Positions 44,405 through 55,718 of a stretch of DNA of 64,000 nt are shown here, piece after piece. The position numbers and the translations under genes are program-made. The stretch is from Hyaloscypha bicolor E (Eukaryota; Ascomycota; Leotiomycetes; Helotiales; Hyaloscyphaceae), in the NCBI RefSeq assembly GCF_002865645.1, contig NW_020194684.1, positions 1,457,308 through 1,521,307 of the forward strand, in the 5' to 3' direction. The notes under the pieces are model-generated. The model made no database searches. It was not told where the DNA came from and saw only the letters and a list, made by a program, of their open reading frames with translations. Positions within the stretch are counted from its first letter, which is position 1, and each line of letters begins with the position of its first letter.

Positions 44405-46100
44405 AAGAAACGAATCAAGTCGAATATTTCAGAGCAGACGTATAGGGAACAGTGTGACTGACCAACGAAGCTGCGTGGTAAGACACCGCATTCTTATGTA
44501 CCTCTACGAAGTACAGTATACCATCTGCAAGGCTCCTTGCGGCGTATCACATTGACAAGGTCTTGTGTGCGGCACTGCCGGAACTGTCTTTCCATGCCAA
44601 AGGGAACTTGGAACGGTCTGCCAGACTGCCATGCCATTGCGATCGGGGGAACGACCAGAAGGGCAAGTCCCTCTGGAAACCCCTGCCTGGATGTTGGGCG
44701 GATTTCTCACGCCTCGAGGCCAGCCATTATTGGAGGGAGATCTCGGCCCAAGAAGCCGAGACCGGGCAGGGCATTATCGCTGACGGGGACGAGAGATAAT
44801 GGTCATCTTGACGAATACGTTGTACGGTTGTTTCGAGGACAACGAAGACCCCCAAACAATCACGGAGGCTCATTCATTCATTGCATTGTCGCTTTTCTTC
44901 CGCCACTGTCAAAAGGAGATGGGAGATGCAGGCCGCAGCGACCTCGTTGGAAGTGGGCTTGCTCCGCTGAAGAGCAACAGCAAGCGTCAGTCTCCACCGC
45001 CAATTTTGCCCGGATGAATCCACACACAGTGACACACAGTGACACACTTGGCGGGCCGGCGGTAGAGGCGCTTGGCGCTCTGGAGGTTGGCGATCGTCAG
45101 ATGGAGGGATCAGAGGCGACGTCGCGCCATGCCACTTCCTCCGTCCCTCGAGCGTCCCCGTTCGATGCAGCGACAAAGCGACAGAGATAGAGACAGAGAC
45201 AGTGACAGTGACAGTGACGGAGCACAAATTTGGGGATGAGGAGTGGGGATGGATGTCTTTGCCCGACAACGTGCGCGCTGCGGAACGGCGGATGGAGAGG
45301 TGATGCGTGGAAGTGGAGAAGAGTAATCACGCACTGTACGGAGTACGGAGTACTGCATGCGATGCTCCATGTGTCGGAATGGTGGCGTCGAAAGGGGGCT
45401 GGCTCCAGCCTCCAGGAGCGACCCGAGCTTTTGGGCCTCTGGCTGATGATTGTCTTGGTTCCTGCTTCTCTCCCGCCGCACCACAACGACCTTCACATAT
45501 CACGAATCAAAATCTTGCGTGCTGACGCGGGGATCGAGCTCTTTCAAGGCCTCACCGCCGAAGCACCCCTCTCTCCTCTCTCCTCTCCTCCCTCGGACCC
45601 TCCCATCTCTGCCAATTATTCCAATTTCACCCCCAGTCCAGCTGTTTCGTTTCCCATCCCATGATCCCAGGTCCCCCCCTCCCCACCATTCGCGGGTGCA
45701 ACCTTCCTCACCAGCGATCCAGCCGAGCTGCCTACCAACGCACCTCCGCTAAGTCTGTCGAACCCGAACCCCAATCCTCAGTAAATTTACATCCAAGGGC
45801 AACTTGTCCGCCAGCTTGGCGATAGCATGGGGACGCGGAAGCCACGTTCTGAGGGGACCATTGTCTCCAAAAAGGCCAATCCCCCACTTACCATCCCAAC
45901 CCTTGCAGATTACCCATGGACTTCGGAGGATCCAAGCCTCTGGAATTCCAATATTTGCAATCTGACAGACGTATGGGCCGCCATCATGTCAGAGCTCGGC
46001 GGAAGCTTCGATTTATATTTGCTATAATCTGTGGCTTCCCTCCATCTGATGGTCGACTCTCGTGCTTCTTTACTGTCCTTTCAAGTCAATTGTCACTATC
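44405..46100. other. Intergenic, shared upstream region of receptor and esterase
   Basis: About 1.7 kb between divergent genes. GC-rich frames up to 217 codons (44537-45190) overlap on all frames and show no motifs. A short GACAGT repeat is present at about 45196-45218 and CACACAGTGA is duplicated at about 45023-45042. Pyrimidine-rich sequence occurs at 45550-45780. No gene supported. Confidence 0.5.
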
Positions 46101-48007
46101 ATGAGGGTTACTCTTGCCGTTGGAGCGTTGTTGCTTCCGCTCCTTACGCAAGCGTCTCCATTTGTGGAGAGTAGAGATACCGCTGTTGCTGCTTCAAGTG
46201 TATCTACGACCAGCGGTGTCATAGTTGGACATGCTGCGGTGAACAAGACGGGGGTGACTGAATTCCTGGGCATTCCGTACGCTGCGTCGACAAGTGGAAG
46301 CCAAAGATGGATGCCACCGCAGCGGTTCACATCCAAGAAGACGTTTACCGCAGCAACTTATGTGAGCCTCCGAGATTGCTGAGTCTCAAAATGCAAATGC
46401 TAACTGGTCTGCAGGGCCCGTATGCTCCCCTCTGACATTGAAATTGAATGAAATGACACGGAGTTAAGGGCTGACATCTAGAAAAGGAGCTGTCCCGGCA
46501 ATATTGGTGGCACCGTTGCCTTTCCCAACAAGACAGCTCAATTTGACCGCATCTTTCTGGCCTTCACCACTCAAGGCGGAAACTTTCAATCTGAGGATTG
46601 TTTGAGTGCGAACATCTGGGTTAAAGGAACGCCAAAAGCAGGTGCATCAAAACCGGTGCTGGTGTTCGTTCATGGTGGAAGTAAGCTCCTGAAAAGATGT
46701 CCATTCTGACGGTTCGAGACTGATCACATGTGTAGGGTGGAATATCGGAGGCGCCAAGAGCTTATTCTACAATGGCCAATATCTCGCGGCTGCAGAAGAC
46801 GTGATTGTGGTCACCTTCAAGTGTGTACCCAAATCTGTCGACTAACCTCTTTTAGGCTAACACGCCCTAGCTATCGTCTCAACATCTTGGGATTCCCTGG
46901 AGCTCCTGGAATCCAGCAAAATGTTGGTTTATTGGATCAGCGTATGGCACTCGAATGGGTCCGCGACAACATTGCGGCTTTTGGAGGCGATTGCAACCGC
47001 ATCACTGCTTTCGGACAGTCTGCAGGCTCTGTTTCCATCGCATACCAGGCTTACGCCTACCCCAATGACCCCATTGTTGCTGGTTACATAATGGAATCTG
47101 GTACTCCTCACAGCTGGACTCCGCTGAGCCCGGCTCTGGGGGCACAACATTGGTACAATGCCTCCTCGACTCTTGGATGTGGGACATCAGGGAATGTTCT
47201 GAGCTGCATGCAATCGAAGAACGTGTCATCTGTGCTTGCCGCCTTTGCAAAAGTGCCTGTCGATCCCACAGCCGCACTGAACCAACCACAATTCCAACCC
47301 GTTGAAGACAATATTACAGTCTTTTACGATTACAGCGCTCTCGCCGCAGCCGGAAAATTCGCAAAGCTGGTAAGTGACAGAACCCCTGAATTTCTCTGTA
47401 AACTTCTAATCTAAGGTAACCTTAGCCTCTGCTTATTGGCAATAACAACCACGAGTCTGGCTTCTATGACATCGCAGCATTTGCAACTGGGAAGAGTTTC
47501 AACGCCACCCAACAAAACCTATTTGATCTCGAGGCATTCACCTGCTCCACAGCAATCGAAGCCGCTGCCCGTGTAGCCAAAGGCGTTCCAGTCTGGCGTT
47601 ACAGGTATTTCGGTGACTTTGCAAACTTGCAGCTCTATCCAGGAAGTGGTACCTACCACGGTGCAGAGCTCGACATGGTCTTCGGAACAGCTCAAGATGT
47701 ATCGGGGCTTCCCAACAGCGCAGTAGAAACCGCAACGATCGCTTACTTCATGAAATCCTGGGCTGCTTTTGCAAGTAACCCAACCAGTGGTCTGAGTAAA
47801 TTAGGTTGGCCAACGTACAAGAACTCGAGTGGTATGCAGAATTCAGACAGTTGAGAATCGGGAATGCGCTAACAATGCGTAGCTGCCACTCTCGTCCGTC
47901 TAGGATATAACAGCCAGACTTCCGCCAGTTTCGTAGCGCCCAGTACCTCCGATGCGCAGTGCCCTGCTCTCAACGGTGCTGTTGATCTTGGGAAGGGAGC
48001 GATGTAA
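46101..48007 (+). CDS. Secreted type-B carboxylesterase/lipase
   Basis: Alpha/beta-hydrolase that cleaves ester bonds outside the cell. Exons 46101-46361, 46482-46680, 46736-46820, 46871-47369, 47426-47831, 47883-48007; 524 residues. Signal peptide MRVTLAVGALLLPLLTQAS. Family landmarks: GIPYAASTSGSQRWMPPQ, SEDCLSANIW, the oxyanion-hole HGG segment, NYRLNILGFPG, WVRDNIAAFGGD, nucleophile elbow FGQSAGS (serine), and the histidine region GTYHGAELDMVFG near the C-terminus; the acidic residue is probably the Glu in NNNHESGF. The 120-nt first intron contains an internal CAG/GGCCC/GTATG that mimics a 5-nt exon, but including it breaks the frame before SEDCLSANIW. N-glycosylation sites are frequent. 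Substrate unknown. Confidence 0.92.
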
Positions 48008-48540
48008 ATTCCCCTGAAGCCAAAGGGGACGCCAGCCAGCTGTGCAGTATCTTCTTTGTACTGCAAAACGCGGCGTCCGGACCATATACCAATTATCTAA
48101 TCACCATTTGACCCTAAAGATTCGAGCTTCCAGCCGATCACCGCTTCTTTTAACCTCTGTGTATTCTTGTCGTGGCAAGTGCTTTCTTTTATCGTGTAGT
48201 TTTTGGCTCGCTGGTGCTTTCCTTGCAAGCTTTTGAGACTGCCTTTTTCCTGCCTTTTTCCTGCGCGCCAGGCAATTTTCATCTCAAGCATGCGTGCCTC
48301 GTTGCAAATCAAACTCAGTTATTGGATGCACCTGCTGGAAGCCCAGTTGTCGGCCTGGGTGGCTGAGATGTTAATTCGTCGATTGTGAGAAGCGACAATT
48401 GACTCTCCCAGGCCTGATCATATAGCGACGGCTCTCACCTTCCATCACCGTGTTCAGCTTTCAAAGCTACGCTGCTTTACTTCTAGTGCGTATCAAGGGC
48501 CGAGTTTCGATCTCGGGTTTCCTCAACACCGCTGCAATAG
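48008..48540. other. Intergenic
   Basis: 3' region of the esterase gene; no gene supported. Confidence 0.5.
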
Positions 48541-48978
48541 ATGCAGAATATCGGCATAATGGTGCCTGAAGATAATTTCGATACATTACTGCGGAAAATT
48601 CTACAACAGCCAGCAACTTTGCCATCGAATTCTGCCTCCCTGGAACAGCTGCAAGAGTTTTCTAGGCAGCGCAATGACGAACGCCATGAGGTCCTTGATA
48701 TATTAAAGGAATCTAAAGGAGGAGGTCTGGGCGCCAAGTTTCACCAGACAGAAGAGTATCATGACACAGTGGGATGCACGACTAGCGATTTGGCAGATCT
48801 CTTGGCCAACAACAAATATGATGTTCCTTGCGTTCTTCGACCTGCTTACGCTAAATTCTTCTTCACTGGTCCACATCTACCCGCGAAACCTCTTACGCCT
48901 TCTTATCCTCATCACTCTTTGGGTTGTGGACCCAATATCAATATTAGGAAGATTGATTTCCTCAACAAGCAAGCTTAA
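48541..48978 (+). CDS. Hypothetical open frame, possibly the start of a decayed gene
   Basis: A 145-codon frame begins MQNIGIMVPEDNFDTLLRKI and contains a helical, charged stretch (SLEQLQEFSRQRNDERHEVL). A different frame (48761-49051) then reads hydrophobic and could be a membrane region (RNLLRLLILITLWVVDPISI), and a third, at 49251-49583, has helical composition (CDWLPTLCLVANDYVEVMDI). No splice sites that I can see join these cleanly. Either a multi-exon gene I cannot resolve, a decayed gene, or chance frames. No family recognised. Confidence 0.25.
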   Translation: MQNIGIMVPEDNFDTLLRKILQQPATLPSNSASLEQLQEFSRQRNDERHEVLDILKESKGGGLGAKFHQTEEYHDTVGCTTSDLADLLANNKYDVPCVLRPAYAKFFFTGPHLPAKPLTPSYPHHSLGCGPNINIRKIDFLNKQA

Positions 48979-49790
48979 GAGCCAGAGAAACATCCCTCCA
49001 ATCCCTTGCTTGGTGCGTTCAAAGGGTAATGCCCGTCCATCCAACAACTGAGTTGCTACTTGGTATGGCAGGCTATATCCCAATGCGTCACGACCATGGC
49101 TCGAGGTCCTTAGATGACGATACCCTCCACGAGCTTTGGATGCATGAAATGAGACAGCACACACGCATCCATCCTAGGGACAGAACCGTCGTTGCTGTTT
49201 TCGATGGACCCGCTGGTGGTATTTTACCTTAGAATACCCTCTCCAAAGAATTGCTGGAAGTAGCGGAGCGGACCCTCCTGGCTGTGTCACACTTCGATAA
49301 CGTTGTATCATCTCTGCAGGGGGTGGGCTTCATATGTGACTGGCTGCCGACCCTCTGTCTAGTTGCCAATGATTATGTAGAAGTTATGGACATCAGCTTG
49401 TCACACACAGGCGTGCTCTTCGACAATCTCAAAGCCGTAGTGGAGTGTTTGGGGAGTTGCGATAAGCCGAAAAGCTTGATTGGGGACTTTTTCAAAAGAA
49501 TGACAGCTTCGATCGAAGTCCAAGCTCTCTCCCATGCAGGCGGGTCATCCACTGTCGCCAAGAGAGTGGAAAGTTTTCGTTGATGCTATGTTTATACTAC
49601 TCCGGTAAGTTAAATTTCAGAGGAAAATATTGTGTATATTGGCGGTAAATGACAGGGAACTGCACAGCTTGGTGATAGGGGGGGGCAGACTCCAGAGTGT
49701 GCTTTGAGCACCCTGGATAACTTCCGAGATTCTAAAATGTACAGTTCTTTTCTCAGTGCGCCCCCTTTGGAAAATTAAGACGGCGTGGAA

Positions 49791-49820
49791 ATGAAAATGA
49801 AAATGAAAATGAAAATGAAA
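49791..49820. repeat. Hexanucleotide microsatellite (AAAATG)n
   Basis: About five copies of a GAAAAT/AAAATG unit in intergenic sequence between the unresolved frames and the AT-rich island. Confidence 0.85.
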
Positions 49821-50099
49821 AGGGGAATAAGGATGGATGGAGAAAAATTGCGTTTACATAGCCAAGCCAGCTGAAGACGATTTTCACGGGACTCCATAGC
49901 AAGAAAGGCTCTTGGGGTATCAAGAGTGGGGCGCTTCATTTTCGAAATCATTAAGTAGACCTTTCAGGAACGGAGACTTATTTAGTTCAATAATATATAA
50001 ACATCGAGTTATGAACTAAACCAAAACCTTACCAGTTACTATGGGTTTGAGGTGTGCCCAGGATGTTTGGGGCAAAAGACTACGAAGATTTGCTTAAAA

Positions 50100-50765
50100 G
50101 AACTTCTTGTAATACATATTTTTATCCCTAATAAAAGCAGTAATAATTAGAGAGTTTTGTCTAATATATTAAATAAATAAATTAGATTAGATTAATAGCC
50201 ATTAATTTATTACCTGCCAAATTTGTTAGCAAATCTAGCCTAAAAGTCAAACCCCTAATTAATTTCTCTAATAGCTAGTACACTCTAGTTCCCTTAAAAA
50301 TTAATATTACTTAATGCGCAATTTATAGAATTAACTTTTATAAAATTGTAAAAATTTAATTGTTATTGTTATAGAAGTTAATTATAGAAAATGTTGATTT
50401 TCGGCCTGGATTTCGGTGTCTTAAGACTAAGCGGAGGTCAGCGGCAGTAACGCGTGGTAAGCGAGCCGATGCTCAATAATAAAAGGGGGGAAATCGAGAT
50501 TCCGAGGAGAATGGCTAGTTTATTATTATTAAAAATTAGAATTTAGCTCCTATTATATAAGCTCTAGCTTAGTTCAGCTAGGGCTACTTAATAAGTGCCT
50601 TAGTTATATAATAATTATTAAGTAAAGATTAATTTATTATAGTTATAATTAATTTAATTTAATTAATTATTCTAATCTAATTAAATTACATAAGTATTAC
50701 ATTAATCAAATTCTATTATAAATATTCATAATTAAATAATTTATCCGATTAATTTTTAGACACAC
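50100..50765. repeat. Small AT-rich, RIP-like island
   Basis: Abrupt AT-rich block (TTAATTTAATTAATTATTC-type sequence) with no coding potential, between GC-normal flanks. A less AT-rich core at about 50400-50510 (TTTCGGCCTGGATTTCGGTG and on) may be a remnant of the original insert. Same character as the islands at both ends of the window. Confidence 0.7.
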
Positions 50766-50914
50766 TGGTTTCGTTCTTCTAGGAGCTTAGAGAAGAATGA
50801 TTCGACCGGGAACATGCACTGCAGTCCAACCAAGTCACGTATCACAGAACCGGATGAAAAGGGACGGGGAGTTAATGTTTGTCGTTAATATCATGATTAC
50901 ATACACCTTTTATA

Positions 50915-52858
50915 TCACGGCACCCCAGTAAAATTCCCACCCTGCGTCGTATAGCTCCCCATCACACTCAAATCCTTGATCCTCCCCAAAAAAAACTCCA
51001 ACATCCTATACGCAACACCAGGGGTATACTGTGGGATCTCATGTCCCGCCAACGGCACCGTAACCCACGTCAACCCCCTCTCCGTGTGCCACGTGCCCTG
51101 CATGCCCGCCCCTGCCGTATCATACTGCGGCGGCGTGTTCGGGATCGCGTCATTCGCAATACTCAATATGTAATTCAAGCTTGGATGATAAGGGACGAAG
51201 AGATTCATGGTTGATGAGGGAGGGGATTGGAAGCCCTGGTGTCCGTTCCAGGTCATATTTTGGATGGTGATCAGGGAGCCGTTTGCGAAGAGGATGAAGT
51301 CGAGGAGGCCGTGGCCGATTATGGTGTTGTTTGTTCTTTCGATTACTGAGGGGAGGGGGCCGAGGCCGGAAGGAATGGATTGGTCGTGATTAGGAAAGAG
51401 GTTTGGGCCGCCAGCGCACTCATAGAAGTTTGTACCAATCGGGGCATGCAGCGCTTTTTGGACGTCGCTGCGGTTGAAATAATTGTTTGGGCCGCCGGCG
51501 AGAGAGGGGAAACCAAGTTCGTCGTAGAGGTAGGGGCAGTATTCAATGAGGTGATAAATGTTGAAGCACGGATTCGTATAATAAATCGCATTATAAATAT
51601 CGTCATATAAATCACAGCCTGGGAGGCGGGAATTTGGTGGTATCGGAATGGGTCCCGGTGGGGGAAAGGAAGTGGTGTATTTGTTGAAGAAATCGGTGTA
51701 CCCGCAGGACTGCGCTCTTGCTGTGATGTCCGCCATGAATGTCTCGTTGAGTGGGATCACATTTCGAAAATATTGAAGAGCGGGAACAACGACAGCTATT
51801 TTGGTTAGCAGAGCTCATTAGAAGTGTTGCATTAATTGCTTGCCTTGGTTCAGGGTATCGAGGGAATTTATGGCTGGATCGTAGATCATTATGCCTTTGA
51901 GATTGAAACTAGTCTTGTCTTTTGCATCCAGGAAACCAGAGGCGATATAGGGTATATATTGACCAGCGAAGCTCTCGCCGGCGATGTAAATATCGTATCC
52001 TTGCAAAGAGAATGTATCCACGAAATTCTTCCAGAAGCCCATAAATTGAGTAGTGACGTCGTGCTCGTTGTTCACACTTATGTTTCCTGGGGAGTATCCA
52101 GTACTGACGGGTTGGTCAACGTAGATCATATTCGTGAGATTCGTCCAGCTGTACGGATTTTGGATTGGTTGGTAGGTTCCAGGCTGCCATAGAAATGGTC
52201 CTAAAAGAGTTAGGTCAGAATTCCAATTTCGAGTCTTTCTCATAAAAATACCATTTTCCTGCAATAATCCAAGCAATGAGCTACAGCCTGGTCCGCCATT
52301 CAACCATATCACAATCTCGTTCGACGCGAGCGGATTGCTGGAAGGGAAGAACCAAAACCACAATTGATTCGGATCCGTCGTATTCGAAGGAATTGGAGCG
52401 ATCGGCAGTGTTCCTGAATAGCTTTCACCAATGAAGAAATCCACTTTGCCATAATTAGTATGGAATATTTCTGTAGGTCCAGGGAAAGCTAAGGAGCTGA
52501 ACGTAGCTTCCAAAGTAACTCTGTATGCCGGCCCCCACGAAGTTCACGGGCTCCGAGCTCTTTGGAGGGGAACAGCAAAATATCACAACCTTACCTTCTG
52601 GGAGCGCACTGCCATTGACAGCAAAACCTGGCCAAGTTAGCATCTTTTCAAGTCTCAGTCTCACATCATCAAGTAACTGTACTTACTGGCTGTCCTGTTG
52701 TTCAAGAACAACGAAGTGGTTTCCGCTCGCGGCGCATCCTTTGTAGAGATTCGTGGGACCGACTTCCTTGCATATTTCGCAGCTTTCTCATGCCAGGTTT
52801 GAGATGAACCCGCGATTACCCCCGCGTACAGCAAAAGGTACTTCAAAGCGAACATCAT
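50915..52858 (-). CDS. Secreted serine carboxypeptidase (peptidase family S10)
   Basis: Exopeptidase releasing C-terminal amino acids, active at acid pH. Exons 52858-52687, 52627-52595, 52518-52252, 52200-51844, 51795-50915; 569 residues. Signal peptide [18 protein letters not shown]. Landmarks: [51 protein letters not shown], nucleophile [16 protein letters not shown] (Ser), [20 protein letters not shown], the Asp region [20 protein letters not shown] and the His region [14 protein letters not shown]. Intron 4 (51796-51843) starts GC, not GT (CAAG/GCAAGC...AATAG/CT), the only splice that joins LNQ to [10 protein letters not shown] in frame. A TATA-like ATTATATAT lies about 80 bp upstream of the start, at 52938-52946. 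The first ATG pair (52858 or 52855) is ambiguous by one residue. Confidence 0.93.
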
Positions 52859-53472
52859 TGACAGCAGGAGAATTTTTGCGAGGGAAAAACAGTGGTTTAA
52901 GGGAAAAAAGGAATTAAGAGTGAAGCGAGATGTGGGTATTATATATGAGACTCGCATGTGTCTATCCCAGACTGTGGGAATCAGCTTTATTACCTATCCT
53001 TGCAGATAAGCGGTAGCGTCATAGTGCACCCCATATCTCGAGCGATGTCATTGGGTGTCACCAGAACAATCCCATCTTGGCCGCTGGTTGCTCATTATCC
53101 CCGCCCTCTTTCGTTTCACTGCGCCTCCAAAAGATGCTATATGGAGTCGACAATGTATTGCCTGTATAGAGACGGGTTCAACCCTCCCTGTATCATACAG
53201 TATGTCAACTGGCCAGCGAACACATTAGACAAAGGTTAACATGGAAAAAGAAGTCTCGTATCTCTCACTTCGGCCTCGAAACTTAAATTCCTTGGAGCCC
53301 TGTTCGCTGACTCATAATAGCGTTATTGATATGTGGCTCGCAAGGGCTTCGTGCTAGAATCACGTGAGACACATTGTCCTCACAGCCGTGTAGAATTGAG
53401 GAGAGCCTTCGCAGGGGCTGATTGTTCCCCTTGGAACTTACTTATATCTTAATCCAGCTCAACTAGGCTTAC
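52859..53472. other. Intergenic, upstream of the carboxypeptidase
   Basis: Promoter of the minus-strand carboxypeptidase gene. No other gene supported. Confidence 0.5.
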
Positions 53473-54019
53473 TCGTTCGGCGCTTCCCACCTCCAACTAG
53501 CTCAGCACGTCTTGTAGGTGGGGCCACTAATATGCAAAGCACAGTAATACCCAAATCCGAGATTTTGGTGCCACCCTACCAAAAATATCCCTTTTTCGCC
53601 CTTTAAATGCTCACAACGCAATATATTAAAATAGTAAGTAAGTAAGTAAGAAGGATTAATCCTAATGCGTGAACTATTTAGCTTAGCAAATTTTAAGACT
53701 AAAAAATCAAGGCATTATTATAATACAAATTTGCCCTATTTGCCGCATATAAATTTGTGCAAGAAAACTGCGCAAGCTCAAAAATAGCAACGCCTTTATT
53801 TTCTGCTCTTCAAATTTAATAGACGAAAGGATCTTAGTCCCGGGATTAATTCCTACTAATTGGACACTTTTTTAATACGTTGCATTATGAGAATTCAAAA
53901 GGCAATTTTTGGTGAGGTGCTACCAAAATCTCAGTTTCGCGTATTGCTGTGCTTTGTGTATTGGTGGCCCTCACATACAAGGCGTGCTAAGCTAGTTGGA
54001 GGCGGGAAGCGCCGAACGA
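53473..54019. mobile_element. Short transposon-like element with ~115-bp inverted ends
   Basis: The first ~118 bp (TCGTTCGGCGCTTCCCACCT onward) and last ~118 bp (ending AGGTGGGAAGCGCCGAACGA in a near-identical form) are inverted copies that stay alignable past the block GAGATTTTGGT. Most differences are transitions. The middle (about 53592-53900) is AT-rich, with a short AGTA run at 53635-53651, and has no transposase. Target-site duplication is not clean: TTAC on the left, TTAT on the right. A 92-codon frame over the right arm is a by-product of the repeat. Family not assigned. Confidence 0.75.
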
Positions 54020-54418
54020 TTATAGGAAGCGCACAGCGCATGGCCACGCAAGAAGCAACCATCATCAGTTTGAATGTGGTTAGCGCAACCGAAGTGCGGA
54101 GGGCGGCCGCCACCAACCAATACATAGGGCAGCTTTAAGTCGAGAATGGACAGCCCCCTTGCGGATTAATAATCAAGAATAAGTTGTGATTTGCTGTACT
54201 GGCATGCATTCTAAGCCCTAAAAAGTCGGCGTCTCAGTATTTCAAATTCTGACAAGGTCCAACAGATTATTGGACGTTTTGCGCTTCCAACTCTAGGATC
54301 CGGTTCCCCCGGCCATAACTGAATCGGTGCTGTGCCAGAGATATAAGAGCTCTTGCCCCTTCTTTTATTCATCTCAAACTCAGACCTCTCAAAAACGTGC
54401 TATCATATCCTGACAATC
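54020..54418. promoter_or_regulatory. Upstream region of the SDR gene
   Basis: About 400 bp before the SDR start. GATATAAGAG at about 54340 is a plausible TATA box, roughly 80 bp upstream of the ATG. Confidence 0.45.
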
Positions 54419-55538
54419 ATGGATTTTGCAGCCCTCCCAGACGACTTTTTCGTAACTGTCTCCCAGTTCACTAGAACGACCTATCGTGACGAGTACTCTG
54501 ACGTAGATCCTACTTCAAAAGCACTCTCACAAGAAGGGAAAGTAGTGGTGATCACCGGAACAAGTCAAGGCATCGGTCGTCAGGTAAGAACTTTCCTTTC
54601 CCAGCGCTGAACATCCGACTTCTTGTTGGGCGTGTTCAACAAGAGCCAATTCGACCTGGACTACTCAGAGCTAAATTGTCCACTTCAGGGCTTTGCTCCA
54701 GCTTTCGCCAAGGCCAATTCAAAAGCGATTGTCCTCGTCGCCAGAAATAAATCGGAAGTGGAAGCTGCTGGTGAAGAGATCAAAAATATCAACCCAGAGG
54801 TCAAGGTGTTGACTGAAGCTCTCGATGTTCGCAACCAAGATTCGGTTCAAGCTTTATTCGCAAAGATTAAATCGGAATATGGCACTGTCGATGTGCTGGT
54901 GAACAATGCCGGGTCTGGGAAATCGGCTCTTCCAATCAAAGATGTAAATCCAGAAGACTTCTGGTACGACTTCGTGAGTAATACTTTCTAGGTCGATCTT
55001 TCCAATGTTCCCAATTGTGATGGAACATTTGCATTGAAGCTGCCTTAGGGGCAGACCTAACTCCCAACAGGAAGTAAATGTCAAAGGGACGTTACTCATG
55101 ACACAAAGCTTTCTCAGGCTTGTTGGTAATAATAAGCCAGCAACGATCATCAATGTCTCCAGCGCTGGCGGTATCTCAATCATACCCCATACGTCAAGCT
55201 ACTCATTAAGCAAGCTTGTACAAATCCAGATGCAAAGATTCGTGGCGGTCGAGAACCCGAATATCACGGCAATAAGCCTCCATCCGGGGACAATTCTTAC
55301 TGGAATAACCAAGCCACAATTTGTCAAGTTCTCTAAGGACACTTTTGCCTTGGCAGGAGGAGTAGCAGTGTGGCTGTCTACAGAGCAGGCTAAATTCATG
55401 AATGGTCGATATATGGGTGTCAATTGGTCAGTTGCTGAATTGATGGAGCGGAAGGACGAAATAGTTTCGAAGGGACTTTTGGTAGAAGAACTCCAAGGAA
55501 CTTTCGGGAAGGCCCAGTTCGAAGATAGCCGGGTCTGA
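54419..55538 (+). CDS. Short-chain dehydrogenase/reductase
   Basis: NAD(P)-dependent oxidoreductase with a classical Rossmann fold. Exons 54419-54583, 54689-54973, 55071-55538 (introns 105 and 97 nt); 305 residues, slightly longer than the usual 250 because of a ~35-residue N-terminal extension. Cofactor loop VVVITGTSQGIGRQ, then LDVRNQDSVQALF, LVNNAGSG, NVSSAGG with the catalytic serine region, the YxxxK pair in SSYSLSKLVQIQMQRF and the HPGTILTGI segment. The Arg in LVARNKSE after the second strand suggests NADP(H), which is inference. Convergent with the Zn2Cys6 regulator; their stops are 180 bp apart. Substrate unknown. Confidence 0.92.
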
Positions 55539-55718
55539 GGGGATGTATTCTAGGGTCCAAAAGTTCTCGGCTCTGTGGGAAGGAAAAGGTGCAGCGTATG
55601 TTTCTTGATCTGATCTTTTTGTCATTGAATATCATTACATTAAACCCAGGACGACTTACGTTGTTCAAACCAGGAGGGCTGTCCCCCGGAGCAAACCATG
55701 GCGATTGCTTGATGAATT

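Noticed and set aside
44537..45190. 217-codon frame on the plus strand
   Set aside because: GC-rich intergenic sequence open in several frames at once, Arg/Pro/Gly-biased, with no motif or splice-consistent extension.
46420..46430. 5-nt micro-exon GGCCC in the esterase first intron
   Set aside because: Has flanking CAG and GT, but inclusion shifts the frame and destroys the SEDCLSANIW motif; skipping it keeps the frame.
53860..54138. 92-codon plus-strand frame
   Set aside because: Lies on the right inverted arm of the 547-bp element and is open by chance.
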